A stretch of DNA of 64,000 bases from Rugamonas fusca (GTDB lineage: Bacteria > Pseudomonadota > Gammaproteobacteria > Burkholderiales > Burkholderiaceae_D), in NCBI RefSeq assembly GCF_014042365.1, contig NZ_JACEZS010000005.1, positions 165,195-229,194 of the forward strand, read 5' to 3'. The notes beneath the pieces are model-generated. The model did no database searches and was not told the origin of the DNA. It saw only the letters and a list, made by a program, of their open reading frames with translations. The translations under genes and the position numbers were made by a program. This document shows positions 8,193 to 17,064 of the stretch, piece after piece (within the stretch, counting starts at the first letter, position 1; each line of letters opens with the position of its first letter).

Positions 8193-9653
8193 ATGGCGGA
8201 GCTAGCACAACCGGAGCAGCCGGTCTTTCTATCGACAGTACCGGCCGGGCCGCGCCAGCGGCGCATGGCGTATGGCGTGGTCATCCTGTCGGTGCTCATC
8301 TTCATGGCCGCGGCCCCGTTCGCCAAGGTGCAGTTGCAGCGCGTGTGGGCCTTCATTCCCGCGTATGAATCGGCACTGGTGATCTGTGATCTGATCACGG
8401 CCTCGCTGTTGTTTGGCCAGTTCCATTCCTTCCAGGTCCGCTCCCTGTACGTGCTCGCCTGCGGCTACCTGTTCACGGCCCTGACGGCCTGTGTGCACCT
8501 GCTGACCTTCCCTGGGGTATTCGATGCCGGCGGCTTGCTGGGCGCCGGGCCGCAGACGACGGCGTGGCTGTACATGGTGTGGCACGGCGGCTTCCCCCTG
8601 TTCGTGATCGCCTACGCCCTGCTCAGGCGCAGTCCCGTGGACGACGTGCTGCCCATCCGCCGCACCAGCCTGATGATCGTGCTGGGCGGGCTGCTGGTGT
8701 TGGCGGTGGTGGCGGCGCAAACCCTGCTGGTGACGCGCTTTCAGGCGGTCCTTCCGTCGATTATGGTGGCGGACCGTTACACGCCGGTGATGCTTACCGT
8801 GGTGGGCACGGTTTGGTGCCTGAGCCTGCTGGCGCTGGTGGCCGTCTGGCGCTGCGGCGTGCGCTCGGTGCTGGACTTGTGGCTGATCGTGGTGATGTGG
8901 GTCTGGGTGGTCGATGTGGCGTTGTCGGCCATGCTCAACGGCGGCCGCTTCGACGTGGGGTTCTATGTGGGCCGGCTCTACGGCCTGCTGGCGGCCAGTT
9001 TCGTGCTCATGGTGTTGCTGGCCGAGAGTGGCATGATGTACAGCAGCCTGTTGGACATGATGGAACGGCTGCGCCGCATCAACCTGACGGACGGTTTGAC
9101 GGGGATCACCAACCGGCGCGCGTTCGATGCCGAGCTGCAGCTGGAGTGGCGCCGTGCCCTGCGTGGCCATGCGCCACTGGCGCTGCTCATGATCGACGTG
9201 GACTACTTCAAGACCTACAACGATACCCATGGCCATGTGGCCGGCGACAGTTGCCTGCGCGCCGTGGCGCAGGCGCTGGCGGGCGCCTCGCACCGGGCCG
9301 GTGACATGGTGGCACGCTATGGCGGCGAGGAATTTGTCGCGCTCTTGCCGCAGACGGGCCTGGCCGACGCCGAGCTGATCGCCCAGCGCATGCGGCTGGC
9401 CGTGGCGAACCTGGGCATCCCCCATGCCGGCACGGCTGGCTGGCCGCAGGTGACGGTGAGCATAGGCGTGGTGGCGGCCAGTTGCCGCGCGGCTGACACG
9501 GAATCGGGCCAGGCCGGGCAACTGCAACCGCCAGCCACCTTGCTGGTGGAGGCGGCCGACAAGGCCCTGTATGTGGCCAAGGCCGCGGGCCGCAACCGCA
9601 TCTCCGCCAATGGCTTGCGCGTGGCCGACACCCATGCACCCCATCCGGCCTGA
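8193..9653 (+). CDS. Membrane GGDEF diguanylate cyclase (MASE4-like sensor)
   Basis: The 486-aa protein begins with about eight hydrophobic segments (residues 25-285) resembling the MASE4 sensor domain, then has a GGDEF domain. The active loop is YGGEEF, the metal site is in MIDVDYFKTYND, and RAGD lies five residues before GGEEF, which is the RxxD inhibitory site. It should make cyclic di-GMP at the inner membrane and be feedback-inhibited. The ATG at 8193 has AGGTGG upstream. The membrane signal is unknown. A second GGDEF gene lies convergently at 10207-11160. Confidence 0.92.
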   Translation: MAELAQPEQPVFLSTVPAGPRQRRMAYGVVILSVLIFMAAAPFAKVQLQRVWAFIPAYESALVICDLITASLLFGQFHSFQVRSLYVLACGYLFTALTACVHLLTFPGVFDAGGLLGAGPQTTAWLYMVWHGGFPLFVIAYALLRRSPVDDVLPIRRTSLMIVLGGLLVLAVVAAQTLLVTRFQAVLPSIMVADRYTPVMLTVVGTVWCLSLLALVAVWRCGVRSVLDLWLIVVMWVWVVDVALSAMLNGGRFDVGFYVGRLYGLLAASFVLMVLLAESGMMYSSLLDMMERLRRINLTDGLTGITNRRAFDAELQLEWRRALRGHAPLALLMIDVDYFKTYNDTHGHVAGDSCLRAVAQALAGASHRAGDMVARYGGEEFVALLPQTGLADAELIAQRMRLAVANLGIPHAGTAGWPQVTVSIGVVAASCRAADTESGQAGQLQPPATLLVEAADKALYVAKAAGRNRISANGLRVADTHAPHPA

Positions 9654-9724
9654 CGGCGGCGGAACATTGAAGCAGGTGGCAGGTCTAATCCCTGAGCGCT
9701 GATGGTGGCGCCGGGAGGAGAGGT

Positions 9725-10183
9725 ATGGCCACGGCGAAGGAACAGGATGGCTGGGACGCGCTGGGCGAGCGGCTGCGTGACAAGCGGCGCCATATCGCGG
9801 CGTTCATCCGCAAGGCCAGCGCGCGCGGTGCGGGGCTGACCAATACCGGCATCGTCGCCAGCGCGCTGGCGGCGGTGCTGACGGCGGCGCCGGCACTGGG
9901 TGGTGCGCGCCTGACGCAGGCGCTCGGCTCGGCTGGCGAGAACAGCCCCAGCTGGCGCATCCTGTGCGCCCTGGCCAGCCTGTGCTCGCTGGTGGCGGCC
10001 ATCGCCACCAATATGCTGCGCAGCCACGACATCGCGGCCCGGCTGGCCAAGGCGCAAGCTGTCGACGCCCGGCTGGAGGGCCTGGAATTATTGGTTGAAC
10101 TGCGCCAGCTCACGCTCAAGGACGCCACGGCGCGCTACGAAAGCGCGATACCGGAAGTGGCCTTCATCGCGCCGGAACCGTAG
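9725..10183 (+). CDS. Small membrane protein of unknown function
   Basis: The 152-aa protein is not recognised. It has a basic N-terminal segment with RLRDKRRHIAAFIRKAS, a hydrophobic helix at about 38-58 and another at about 78-98, then a coiled-coil-like C-terminal helix. The two close transmembrane helices with a cytoplasmic helical part recall SLATT-type or sensory membrane proteins, but I see no defining motif. GGAGGAG stands 7 bp before the ATG. It sits between two diguanylate cyclase genes. Confidence 0.75.
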   Translation: MATAKEQDGWDALGERLRDKRRHIAAFIRKASARGAGLTNTGIVASALAAVLTAAPALGGARLTQALGSAGENSPSWRILCALASLCSLVAAIATNMLRSHDIAARLAKAQAVDARLEGLELLVELRQLTLKDATARYESAIPEVAFIAPEP

Positions 10184-10206
10184 CGGCGCCGGCGCGCCAG
10201 CTGTGC

Positions 10207-11160
10207 TCAGGCGGCCTCGTCCTGTGCGCGGTCCACCACCACGCAGTCGCGTCCGGCGTGCTTGGCCGCGTACAGGGCGCGGTCGGCCGCGCCCAGCAAG
10301 CTCTCCGCGTCGGCCAGCCGGTTCTTGTCGAAGCTGGCCACGCCGATGCTCATGGTCACGTGGTTGCGCACGGCCGCCGGCGCGTGCGTGATGCCCAGCG
10401 CCGCGATGCGGGCCCGGATCGCCTCCGCGTGTTGCTGGGCCTGCTGCGGGCCCGTATCGGGCAGCACGGCGGCGAATTCCTCGCCGCCGTAGCGGGCTGC
10501 CAGGTCGGCCGGACGCTGCAGCATGCCGGCGAACGCTTCGGCGACCAGGCTCAGGCAGGCGTCGCCTTGCTGGTGGCCGAAGTGGTCGTTGTAGGCCTTG
10601 AAGGAATCGATGTCCATCAACAGCAACGACAGTTCGTTGCCGTTGCGGTGCGCGCGCCGCAGTTCGCGGTCCAGCGCCACGTCGAAATGGCGGCGGTTGG
10701 CGATGCCGGTCAGGCCGTCCACGTAGGACTGGGCGCGCAACGCCTCGGCCTGGCCGCGCAACTGGCGCTCGCGGCCCACCGTGGTGCTCACGTCGCTCAC
10801 TTCGATCAGGCAATAGCGCTCCTTGCCTTCCGTGAACGGGGTGACGGACACGCTCTGTTCCATCCGTTCACCGCCCCAGGTGCCGGTGGGGTAGAGCGCG
10901 AACGGGGTGCGGTTCAGCGCCTGCGGCAGCTGGGTGGGCAGGTTGTTGACCAGGGCCGTGTGCACGGCTTGCTCGAGCCGCTGGCCGCGCAATTCCGGGA
11001 TCAGGTCGAACAGTTCATTGCCTTGCACGCGGCTGGCGGACCAGCCCGAGTGGCTGGCCATCCACTGGTTCCACAGCACGATCTGCTGGCTGGCATCGAG
11101 CACCACCAGGCCCAGGTTGGCCAGGCCCAGCACGCGTTCGAACAGCTTGGGATGGATCAT
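10207..11160 (-). CDS. PAS-GGDEF diguanylate cyclase
   Basis: The 317-aa soluble protein has an N-terminal PAS fold (about 8-125, from LFERVLGLANLGLVVLDASQ) and a C-terminal GGDEF domain (about 145-308). The active loop reads YGGEEF, the metal-binding strand reads LLLMDIDSFKAYND, and RPAD lies five residues before the loop as an RxxD inhibitory site. It is predicted to make cyclic di-GMP in response to a signal bound by or relayed through PAS. It ends 23 bp from the convergent small membrane protein gene. Confidence 0.93.
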   Translation of the reverse strand: MIHPKLFERVLGLANLGLVVLDASQQIVLWNQWMASHSGWSASRVQGNELFDLIPELRGQRLEQAVHTALVNNLPTQLPQALNRTPFALYPTGTWGGERMEQSVSVTPFTEGKERYCLIEVSDVSTTVGRERQLRGQAEALRAQSYVDGLTGIANRRHFDVALDRELRRAHRNGNELSLLLMDIDSFKAYNDHFGHQQGDACLSLVAEAFAGMLQRPADLAARYGGEEFAAVLPDTGPQQAQQHAEAIRARIAALGITHAPAAVRNHVTMSIGVASFDKNRLADAESLLGAADRALYAAKHAGRDCVVVDRAQDEAA

Positions 11161-11298
11161 GGGCGGACCTCCAGGGGATGGCGGGCGGGCAGGGGACGGA
11201 TGGCTTCTTGCATGCGGTTCTTCCAGACGGGAACAGGTTGCGTCAATGGCTAGTGCAACATTGCAAGATTATATGCGCTTGGGGGCGGGCTGCGGGGC

Positions 11299-12480
11299 TT
11301 AGTTGCGCAAGGCGGCGGGGCCGCCGCGCGCTTTGCGGCGCCCCAGCCACAGCACCAGGCCGGTGATCATGAAGGCCAGCGGCGCCAGTCCGGACAAGGA
11401 CACCAGCAGCCGCCCCGCCAGCCCGAACGCCTCGCCCGTATGGAGCGGGAATTGCCAGTTGAGGAAGGCGTCGCCGGGGGCGGCGGCCAGCGGATCGCGC
11501 ACGCGCAGCACGGCGCCGCTGTAGGCATCGACGCTGATGCGGGTACTGCCGTCGCCGGCGCGGATTTCACCGGGCTGGCGCAGGCGGATTTCGTAGGGCG
11601 CCCTGGCTGAGCCCAGCGACAGGCGCGACAGGCGGCCTTGCGGCATTTGCCGCTGGGCCGCTTCCAGCGCCGCCGCCACGCCGATCGTCTGGCGGCCCGC
11701 GGCCGGTCCGTTGGCGGCCTTGGCCTCATGTTCCAGCGTCGCCACCGCCCCCACCACCGGACGCACCCAGTCGGGCAGGTTCATCGCCATGCCGGTGAAG
11801 CCCAGCACGGCCAGTACCGGCGTCAGGAAAAAGCCGGCCGAGCGGTGCAGGCTGTAGTGGAACTGGCGCGACGTGGGCGCGCCCCGCACGCTCACGGCCT
11901 TGCGCAGGCTGGCCAGCGTGGGTTTCGGCCACCACAGCACCAGGCCCAGCAGCGATGTCAGCGTCAGCAGCAGGCCGGCGATGCCGGTCACGGTCTTGCC
12001 GACCTCGCCCGCGAACAGGTAACGGTGCAGGTGGAACAGGGCAGGCATCAACAGTGGACGCGACAGCCCGAATTCGCCGTAGTTGCGCTCACCCAGGATG
12101 GCCAGCGTGTAGCGGTCCAGCATGACCTGGCGTGGCCTGGGCATGGCGAAGCTGCCCCGGTTCTTGGCGGGCTTGCGGTACCAGGCCACGTAGACCTCGT
12201 CCGCCGCGTACGGCAGTTGCAGCAGCGTGGGCTGGCCGTAACCGGGCGCGGCGGCCAGGCGCTCGACGGCGGCCTGCACCTGGGCCGGCGTGGGCGCCAC
12301 GTCCTCCTTGCCGGCCGCGCCGCGCGAACGCAGCAGGGCGGGATTGAGCGCGCCATCGAGTTCATCGGTCCAGGCGATGGCCGCGCCGGTCAGGCCGGCC
12401 AGCACGAAGATCGCCCCGAAGACCAGGGACACATACAGGTGTAGCGTGCGCAGCCGCGCACGCAGCAAACCAGTCAGCAT
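11299..12480 (-). CDS. PepSY-associated transmembrane protein
   Basis: The 393-aa inner-membrane protein has four strong hydrophobic segments (about 15-37, 150-175, 195-220 and 360-382) and large periplasmic loops. The family motif is visible as SLHRSAGFFLTPVL. PepSY_TM proteins often accompany siderophore receptors and some relatives act as ferric-siderophore reductases. This gene is divergent from a TonB receptor with a Fur box between them, so a role in iron release or reduction is likely by context. The precise reaction cannot be read. Confidence 0.88.
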   Translation of the reverse strand: MLTGLLRARLRTLHLYVSLVFGAIFVLAGLTGAAIAWTDELDGALNPALLRSRGAAGKEDVAPTPAQVQAAVERLAAAPGYGQPTLLQLPYAADEVYVAWYRKPAKNRGSFAMPRPRQVMLDRYTLAILGERNYGEFGLSRPLLMPALFHLHRYLFAGEVGKTVTGIAGLLLTLTSLLGLVLWWPKPTLASLRKAVSVRGAPTSRQFHYSLHRSAGFFLTPVLAVLGFTGMAMNLPDWVRPVVGAVATLEHEAKAANGPAAGRQTIGVAAALEAAQRQMPQGRLSRLSLGSARAPYEIRLRQPGEIRAGDGSTRISVDAYSGAVLRVRDPLAAAPGDAFLNWQFPLHTGEAFGLAGRLLVSLSGLAPLAFMITGLVLWLGRRKARGGPAALRN

Positions 12481-12517
12481 ATTTTCTTGGCAGTAGTAAA
12501 AATTGCTTGAGATTATA

Positions 12518-12536
12518 AATGATAATCATTATCATT
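12518..12536. promoter_or_regulatory. Fur box
   Basis: The sequence AATGATAATCATTATCATT is a near-perfect palindrome and agrees closely with the 19-bp Fur consensus. It lies 38 bp before the PepSY-TM start and 39 bp before the TonB receptor start, so it can repress both divergent genes when iron is plentiful. Confidence 0.9.
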
Positions 12537-12574
12537 TGCGTTTCTGTTTGTATCATTTTGTAGAGGAGTGAAGT

Positions 12575-14701
12575 ATGACCACGCTGCATCCCCTGGCCCG
12601 TGCCGTTGCACTGGCATGTCTGGTCTTGTCCGGCGGCGCGGCGCTGGCGCAGAGCGCCGATGAGCCGGTCAAGGAGGTCGTCGTGACGGCGACCCGCAAC
12701 AGCAAGAGCGTGGACAGGATTCCGGGCGCCGTCAGCGTGATTTCGCAACAAGAGCTGGCTACCCAATACCTGCTGGCCGACGATCCGTCGGCGGCGCTGG
12801 CCACCTACATTCCCGGCTACGCGCCGAGCCGCCAGAAAATGAGTTCCACCGGCGAATCGCTGCGTGGGCGCAACGCGCTGATCCTGCTGGACGGCGTGCC
12901 GCAAACCAACCCGCTGCGCGGCGGCATGCGCGAAGGCTATATGGCCGATACCGCCATCATCGAGCGGGTGGAGGTGATCAACGGCGCCTCGGCCATGCAG
13001 GGCATGGGCGCCACCGGCGGCATCATCAACTACATCACCAGGTCGCCGAAGGCCGATGGCACGACGCAGTCGGTCAACGTGCGCATGGCCTCCCAGTTGC
13101 GCGGCGACAGCCTGGACTGGAAGACCGGCTACAGCCTGCAGCACAAAGCAGGCGACTTCGACCTGCTGGCCTTCGGCGGCATCCAGCGGCGCGGTCTCGG
13201 CTACGATGGCAATGGCCGCGCGCTGGGCATCGAAACCGTGCAAGGCGACACCATGGACTCCCAGGGCACCGACCTGTTCTTCAAGATCGGCAGGAATATC
13301 GGCGACCAGCGCCTGCAGCTGACCATCAACCGCTTCCGCATGGCAGGCGAGGGCGACTATGCGCCGGTCAATGCCAACTTTGCGGCAGGCATCCCCACCA
13401 GTTCCACGGCCGGCACGCCGCCAGGCGCGGCGCCGCGCAACAAGGTGGAAACCAGCAGCCTGGAATACCGCCACAACGATCTGCTGGGCGGCAGCTTCAA
13501 CGCCCAGGTGTTCAAGCAGGATTTCGCCGCGCTGTATGGCGCCACCAATACGTCGACGTTCCAGGATACGGCGATCGCGCCGAAAGACACGCTGTACGAC
13601 CAGTCGGAAGTGGTCGCCAACAAGCATGGCGTCAAGCTGACCTATGTGCGGCCCGATACGCTGGTCGCGGGGCTGGAATTGACGGCCGGCCTGGATTACC
13701 TGCGCGACCGCACCAGGCAGTGGCTGGCCGGCACCGGGCGCACCTGGGTGCCGACGCTGGACTTCACGTCGCTGGCCCCGTTCACGCAACTTGAATATGA
13801 AATCGGGCCACTGACCGTGCGCGGCGGGGTGCGCCATGAGGATGCGAAACTCAGCGTCGGCACGTACACCACGCTGGCCGCCTACAACAGCCGCGTGGTG
13901 CAGGGCGGTGAGCGTTCGTTCACCAAGGACGTGAAAAATATTGGCGCGGTGTGGCGCTTCAGTCCGAACTGGTCGGCCTTCTTGTCCAGCGCGGAAGGCT
14001 TCGGCCTGCCCGACGTGGGCCTGGTACTGCGTGCCGTGAAACTGCCGGGGCAATCGGTGGCGACGCTGTTCGACATGGAACCCATCATCACGCGCAACAA
14101 TGAGGTCGGCGTGAACTGGCGCGGCGCGATGGGCAGCCTGGGCGCATCATTCTACGATTCGCGCTCCAGGCTCGGCAGCGTACTGCGCGTCAATGCCGCC
14201 GGCATCGGCCAGCTCGACCGCGTGCCGACGACGGTGCGCGGCTGGGAAGTGTCGGGCGAGCTGCGCGCGTCGAAGCAATTGTCGGCGTTTGGTTCCTACG
14301 CGCGCACCATGGGCAAAACCGCCACTGCCGCCGGCGCGCCGATGGATGTGGCGCCGGGCGCGCGCTCGCAAGGCCCGGACAAGCTGGTGGCCGGCGCCAA
14401 CTGGCGCGTCATGCCGAAGGCGAATGTGCGCTTGCAGGCGATCACGTTGTTCGACCGCGATATCAACATCGGCCGCGTGGTCGGCACCAGCAACCTGGAG
14501 GAGCATTTCAAGGGCTACACGCTGGTGGACCTGGCGCTCAACCATGATGTCGCATGGGGCAAGCTGGGGGTGGGGGTAGAGAACCTGGCCGACCGCCAGT
14601 ACATTGGCTACTATCCGCAGTCGGCCAGCTACAAGGATGCGAGCGCGTATTTCGCGGGCCGGGGGCGGACTTTGTCGGTGAGCTTGACGCGCAGTTTCTA
14701 G
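12575..14701 (+). CDS. TonB-dependent siderophore receptor
   Basis: The 708-aa outer-membrane receptor starts with a signal peptide (ALACLVLSGGAALAQ, cleaved near residue 26) and a TonB-box-like EVVVTAT. A plug domain (about 40-155, LRGRNALILLDGVPQTNPL and IERVEVINGASAMQG) is followed by a 22-strand barrel ending in the terminal aromatic signature LSVSLTRSF. A Fur box lies 39 bp upstream and GAGGAG precedes the ATG. It probably imports a ferric siderophore with energy from TonB-ExbBD; the ligand is unknown. Confidence 0.95.
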   Translation: MTTLHPLARAVALACLVLSGGAALAQSADEPVKEVVVTATRNSKSVDRIPGAVSVISQQELATQYLLADDPSAALATYIPGYAPSRQKMSSTGESLRGRNALILLDGVPQTNPLRGGMREGYMADTAIIERVEVINGASAMQGMGATGGIINYITRSPKADGTTQSVNVRMASQLRGDSLDWKTGYSLQHKAGDFDLLAFGGIQRRGLGYDGNGRALGIETVQGDTMDSQGTDLFFKIGRNIGDQRLQLTINRFRMAGEGDYAPVNANFAAGIPTSSTAGTPPGAAPRNKVETSSLEYRHNDLLGGSFNAQVFKQDFAALYGATNTSTFQDTAIAPKDTLYDQSEVVANKHGVKLTYVRPDTLVAGLELTAGLDYLRDRTRQWLAGTGRTWVPTLDFTSLAPFTQLEYEIGPLTVRGGVRHEDAKLSVGTYTTLAAYNSRVVQGGERSFTKDVKNIGAVWRFSPNWSAFLSSAEGFGLPDVGLVLRAVKLPGQSVATLFDMEPIITRNNEVGVNWRGAMGSLGASFYDSRSRLGSVLRVNAAGIGQLDRVPTTVRGWEVSGELRASKQLSAFGSYARTMGKTATAAGAPMDVAPGARSQGPDKLVAGANWRVMPKANVRLQAITLFDRDINIGRVVGTSNLEEHFKGYTLVDLALNHDVAWGKLGVGVENLADRQYIGYYPQSASYKDASAYFAGRGRTLSVSLTRSF

Positions 14702-15076
14702 GCGAGGCTGTGGCAGCGCGCATTGGCCCGCAGGTTTCGCGAGTTTGCACATGGGCTGCCTTGATGGGGACGTTCAATGACCTAGTGGATTAATGCCGTC
14801 GTATTTGGCAGAGGAAAAACGAGGGGACTCACAATGTACAAAATCTTCTCGTGAGTTAAGCGAAAGCCTCAAAGCTGCGTTACGGCTGGGCTCGCCGTGA
14901 GCCGCTGACGCGGCGCGAAATCGCGTTGCGATTTCGGGAATGGATGAATCGGAGAGCCGCCCGCTTGCAAGCGGGCGTCGTTCCGCTGGCAGGCCGCATG
15001 CGGCCTGAAACCCCAGCTCCACCCCGCGTCCGGCTGCGCCGTCCGCGGATGCGGTTTCCGCCGTCTCTGCGCTGCC
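14702..15076. other. Non-coding region with a chain of hairpins
   Basis: No convincing gene is present; the long open frames here run through the repeats and differ on both strands. From about 14895 several palindromes follow one another: CGAAATCGC/GCGATTTCG around GTT, GCCCGCTTGCAAGCGGGC and AGGCCGCATGCGGCCT. Just before the terminator, at about 15055-15080, is a degenerate inverted copy of the island attachment sequence (CCGCCGTCTC and CCGAAC are shared). The region is chromosomal flank downstream of the ancestral ssrA. Confidence 0.6.
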
Positions 15077-15128
15077 GAACAAAAAAAGAGGGGCCCAAGC
15101 TTGCGCTTGGGCCCCTCTTTTTTTGTTC
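15077..15128. terminator. Bidirectional terminator, probably the original ssrA terminator
   Basis: Perfect 24-bp arms surround the loop TTGC; the inner GC part is GAGGGGCCCAAGC and the ends are runs of seven A and seven T. It can stop transcription from either side. It touches the left copy of the ssrA 3'-end repeat, so before the island entered it would have followed ssrA directly. Confidence 0.88.
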
Positions 15129-15150
15129 GGTGGTGGGACGGCGGGAATCG
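15124..15150. repeat. Island attachment site, distal copy of the ssrA 3' end
   Basis: This 27-bp sequence matches 30301-30328 except for one missing A. The shared parts are TGTTCGGTGGTGG and GACGGCGGGAATCG, in the same orientation. The copy at ssrA is complete; this one is the degenerate distal remnant. Beyond it (TACTCGATG...) the tmRNA sequence does not continue. Confidence 0.88.
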
Positions 15151-15272
15151 TACTCGATGAAAAAATATATTTATAATCAATATGTTGCATTATTTTTCAT
15201 CGGGTTCGACTTCTTCTGTACCCCCAAAAATACCCCCAGCAATATTGCATGGGGTTGGATGTCGTAGGACAT

Positions 15273-16058
15273 CTAGCGCGAAATACTACTTCGGCCACTA
15301 CCAGCGACAAGCTGTTGTAATTGCTCGATGCTCAGCCATTTTCTTCTGCTGTGCACAATCCGGTGGCAACTCGCACACAGTATCGCTAGATCACTGAACT
15401 TGGTCTTGTCGCCGGGTTGTAATGTATGAACAGGCCGTCTGTGATGCACGTCCATCACGTCAGCAAATTCGATCCCGTACTTATCAGCCGCTTCTAAGCC
15501 GCATCCTTCACAAGCTAGGCTACCTTTCTTCGCCCGCACATGTTCCTTGAACTTACGTACAAGGAGCCTACTCCGTTCTCGACTCCTGTGAACGCGAGTC
15601 AATAATTTCCCTTCTTCTGCCTCTACAAATCCATCGTCGTCGTCTCCTGCTAGCTCTGGCATCGACGCTGGGGTAGCAATAAAAGCAAGTATTCTTGCTA
15701 CCGTTGCATTAAGGAGTGCTTCATCGTACGCAAACAAATTCCATACCAGTTGCTCGTCTTTATTGTTTCGCGTTAAGCCTGCCTTTCCTCGTACGAGATA
15801 GTCCGGGTCTATGCTCAAAAAGTTCATCAGTTTCATGTAGACACCATTGGCATTCCTGAACGTACTTGAGTTGCCAGAACATCCTGCCAGGTCATTAAGT
15901 TGCGTTGACAACTGCTTTACCTCGGGACCATTTTTCAATGGAAGCTTGGGGCGATGCGTCAAATACAAATTCAGGGCCAATATCAATTCCTCCCGACTCC
16001 AAGGAGGATTTTTTTGGGTAGGAGGAAACGGCCACTCTAGCGGTTCAACGGACGGCAT
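15273..16058 (-). CDS. McrA-like HNH endonuclease
   Basis: The 261-aa protein has a C-terminal HNH nuclease fold: C183-x2-C186, the segment VMDVHHRRPVHTL with H205/H206, then LAILCASCHRIVHS supplying C228, C231, H232 and H236. The N-terminal part (WSREELILALNLYLTHRP, then FRNANGVYMKLMNFLSIDPDY) is a helical domain often seen in front of HNH domains in defence loci and may recognise modified DNA. A type IV (modified-DNA) restriction role is inferred. It is the gene nearest the distal island end and stands alone, 133 bp from ptuB. Confidence 0.8.
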   Translation of the reverse strand: MPSVEPLEWPFPPTQKNPPWSREELILALNLYLTHRPKLPLKNGPEVKQLSTQLNDLAGCSGNSSTFRNANGVYMKLMNFLSIDPDYLVRGKAGLTRNNKDEQLVWNLFAYDEALLNATVARILAFIATPASMPELAGDDDDGFVEAEEGKLLTRVHRSRERSRLLVRKFKEHVRAKKGSLACEGCGLEAADKYGIEFADVMDVHHRRPVHTLQPGDKTKFSDLAILCASCHRIVHSRRKWLSIEQLQQLVAGSGRSSISR

Positions 16059-16191
16059 AGTACTCGGTCAGCTTTGGTCAAGACGCCACTCTACGTGTTA
16101 AGCAAGAAAATGTCACCTGCTAGTTGCATAGTCGAAGGGTATGAAAATGCGTCCTGTCCTGCTGGGCAATAGGTTGGTTCTGTAGAATTGA

Positions 16192-17064
16192 TCACGGAAG
16201 GAGTATTGCATCTATCAATGCTTGATACATTCCTTTTTGCCAATGGTTGGGGAAAGACGCGGCATCAGCAGAGCTTTTAAAAAAATCTCGTATGAAATCG
16301 TCATCGCGTACTCCAGTTTTCTTTATAAAATAGTTTAATTGACCTAAGGCAATTCCTAAATGTTCTGCCGCCTTAGTGGAGTATCTTTGTGCAATGTTGA
16401 ATTCCACAAAATGTTTCTCAACCCTTTTCTTATCTATGTCGCACCAGTGTGCCGGAGGTTTCGTGAAATAAGTGAAGTTCCCTGGGGTTGGATCATAAAC
16501 GCCCTTGCTATAACTTGCATGAATCCACTGCTCTAAGAAAAATCTATCATCATCGAGATAAGGCTGGATGATTTGGTCTTCGGCTGTCTCTGAAAACCCA
16601 ATAGGGTTTCCATCCATGTTGCAATCTCTGCATGATGGAACTAAATTACGAGGGTAAATTGAAAATTGTGGAAATTGAGATTTTGGTAAAAAGTGATCTA
16701 AATTTCTGGGTGTCCCGATTCCTCCGCAAAAAGGACATTTTTCTTTGGCTGAGTTCAGTAAATAATCGTAAATCGCCCGAGTTGGCTTATCTTCAGGAAC
16801 GAAGTATGTGTCATAAAACTTCATCAGCTCCGATTTCTTCAAATCATTGAGAACTACAGGGTCATCCCCTTTTTTTGAGTTGATAGCCTTGATTAAGTAA
16901 AGTTCACCTTTTCTTGACAATTCGGAGTAGTTATCTCCTGCATCTGTTAGATTTTTCTTGTTGGAGTTTAGTTTTTTCTTTAGAGAATTATTTCCAGTTA
17001 TTCCGCTATGGCATTCATCCAGTGTCTTATCATAGGTGTATTGTGGATCAGCCAATCGCATCAT
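16192..17064 (-). CDS. ptuB: Septu nuclease PtuB (HNH)
   Basis: The 290-aa protein carries an HNH nuclease core: C110-PF-C113, LDHFLPKS with D123/H124, N140 and C145-x2-C148. Helical parts flank it on both sides. Its start overlaps the end of the upstream ATPase gene by 17 bp, the expected ATPase-then-HNH pairing of Septu. In that system PtuB is the nuclease activated within a PtuA complex during phage infection. The codons are AT-rich compared with chromosomal genes. No reverse transcriptase is present, so a retron is unlikely. Confidence 0.85.
   Translation of the reverse strand: MMRLADPQYTYDKTLDECHSGITGNNSLKKKLNSNKKNLTDAGDNYSELSRKGELYLIKAINSKKGDDPVVLNDLKKSELMKFYDTYFVPEDKPTRAIYDYLLNSAKEKCPFCGGIGTPRNLDHFLPKSQFPQFSIYPRNLVPSCRDCNMDGNPIGFSETAEDQIIQPYLDDDRFFLEQWIHASYSKGVYDPTPGNFTYFTKPPAHWCDIDKKRVEKHFVEFNIAQRYSTKAAEHLGIALGQLNYFIKKTGVRDDDFIRDFFKSSADAASFPNHWQKGMYQALIDAILLP

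Noticed and set aside
12362..14053. 563-aa open frame on the minus strand
   Set aside because: It lies antisense to the TonB receptor and has no domain.
14774..15190. 138-aa minus-strand open frame through the hairpin region
   Set aside because: It runs across the palindromes, the terminator and the att site, so it is not a real gene.
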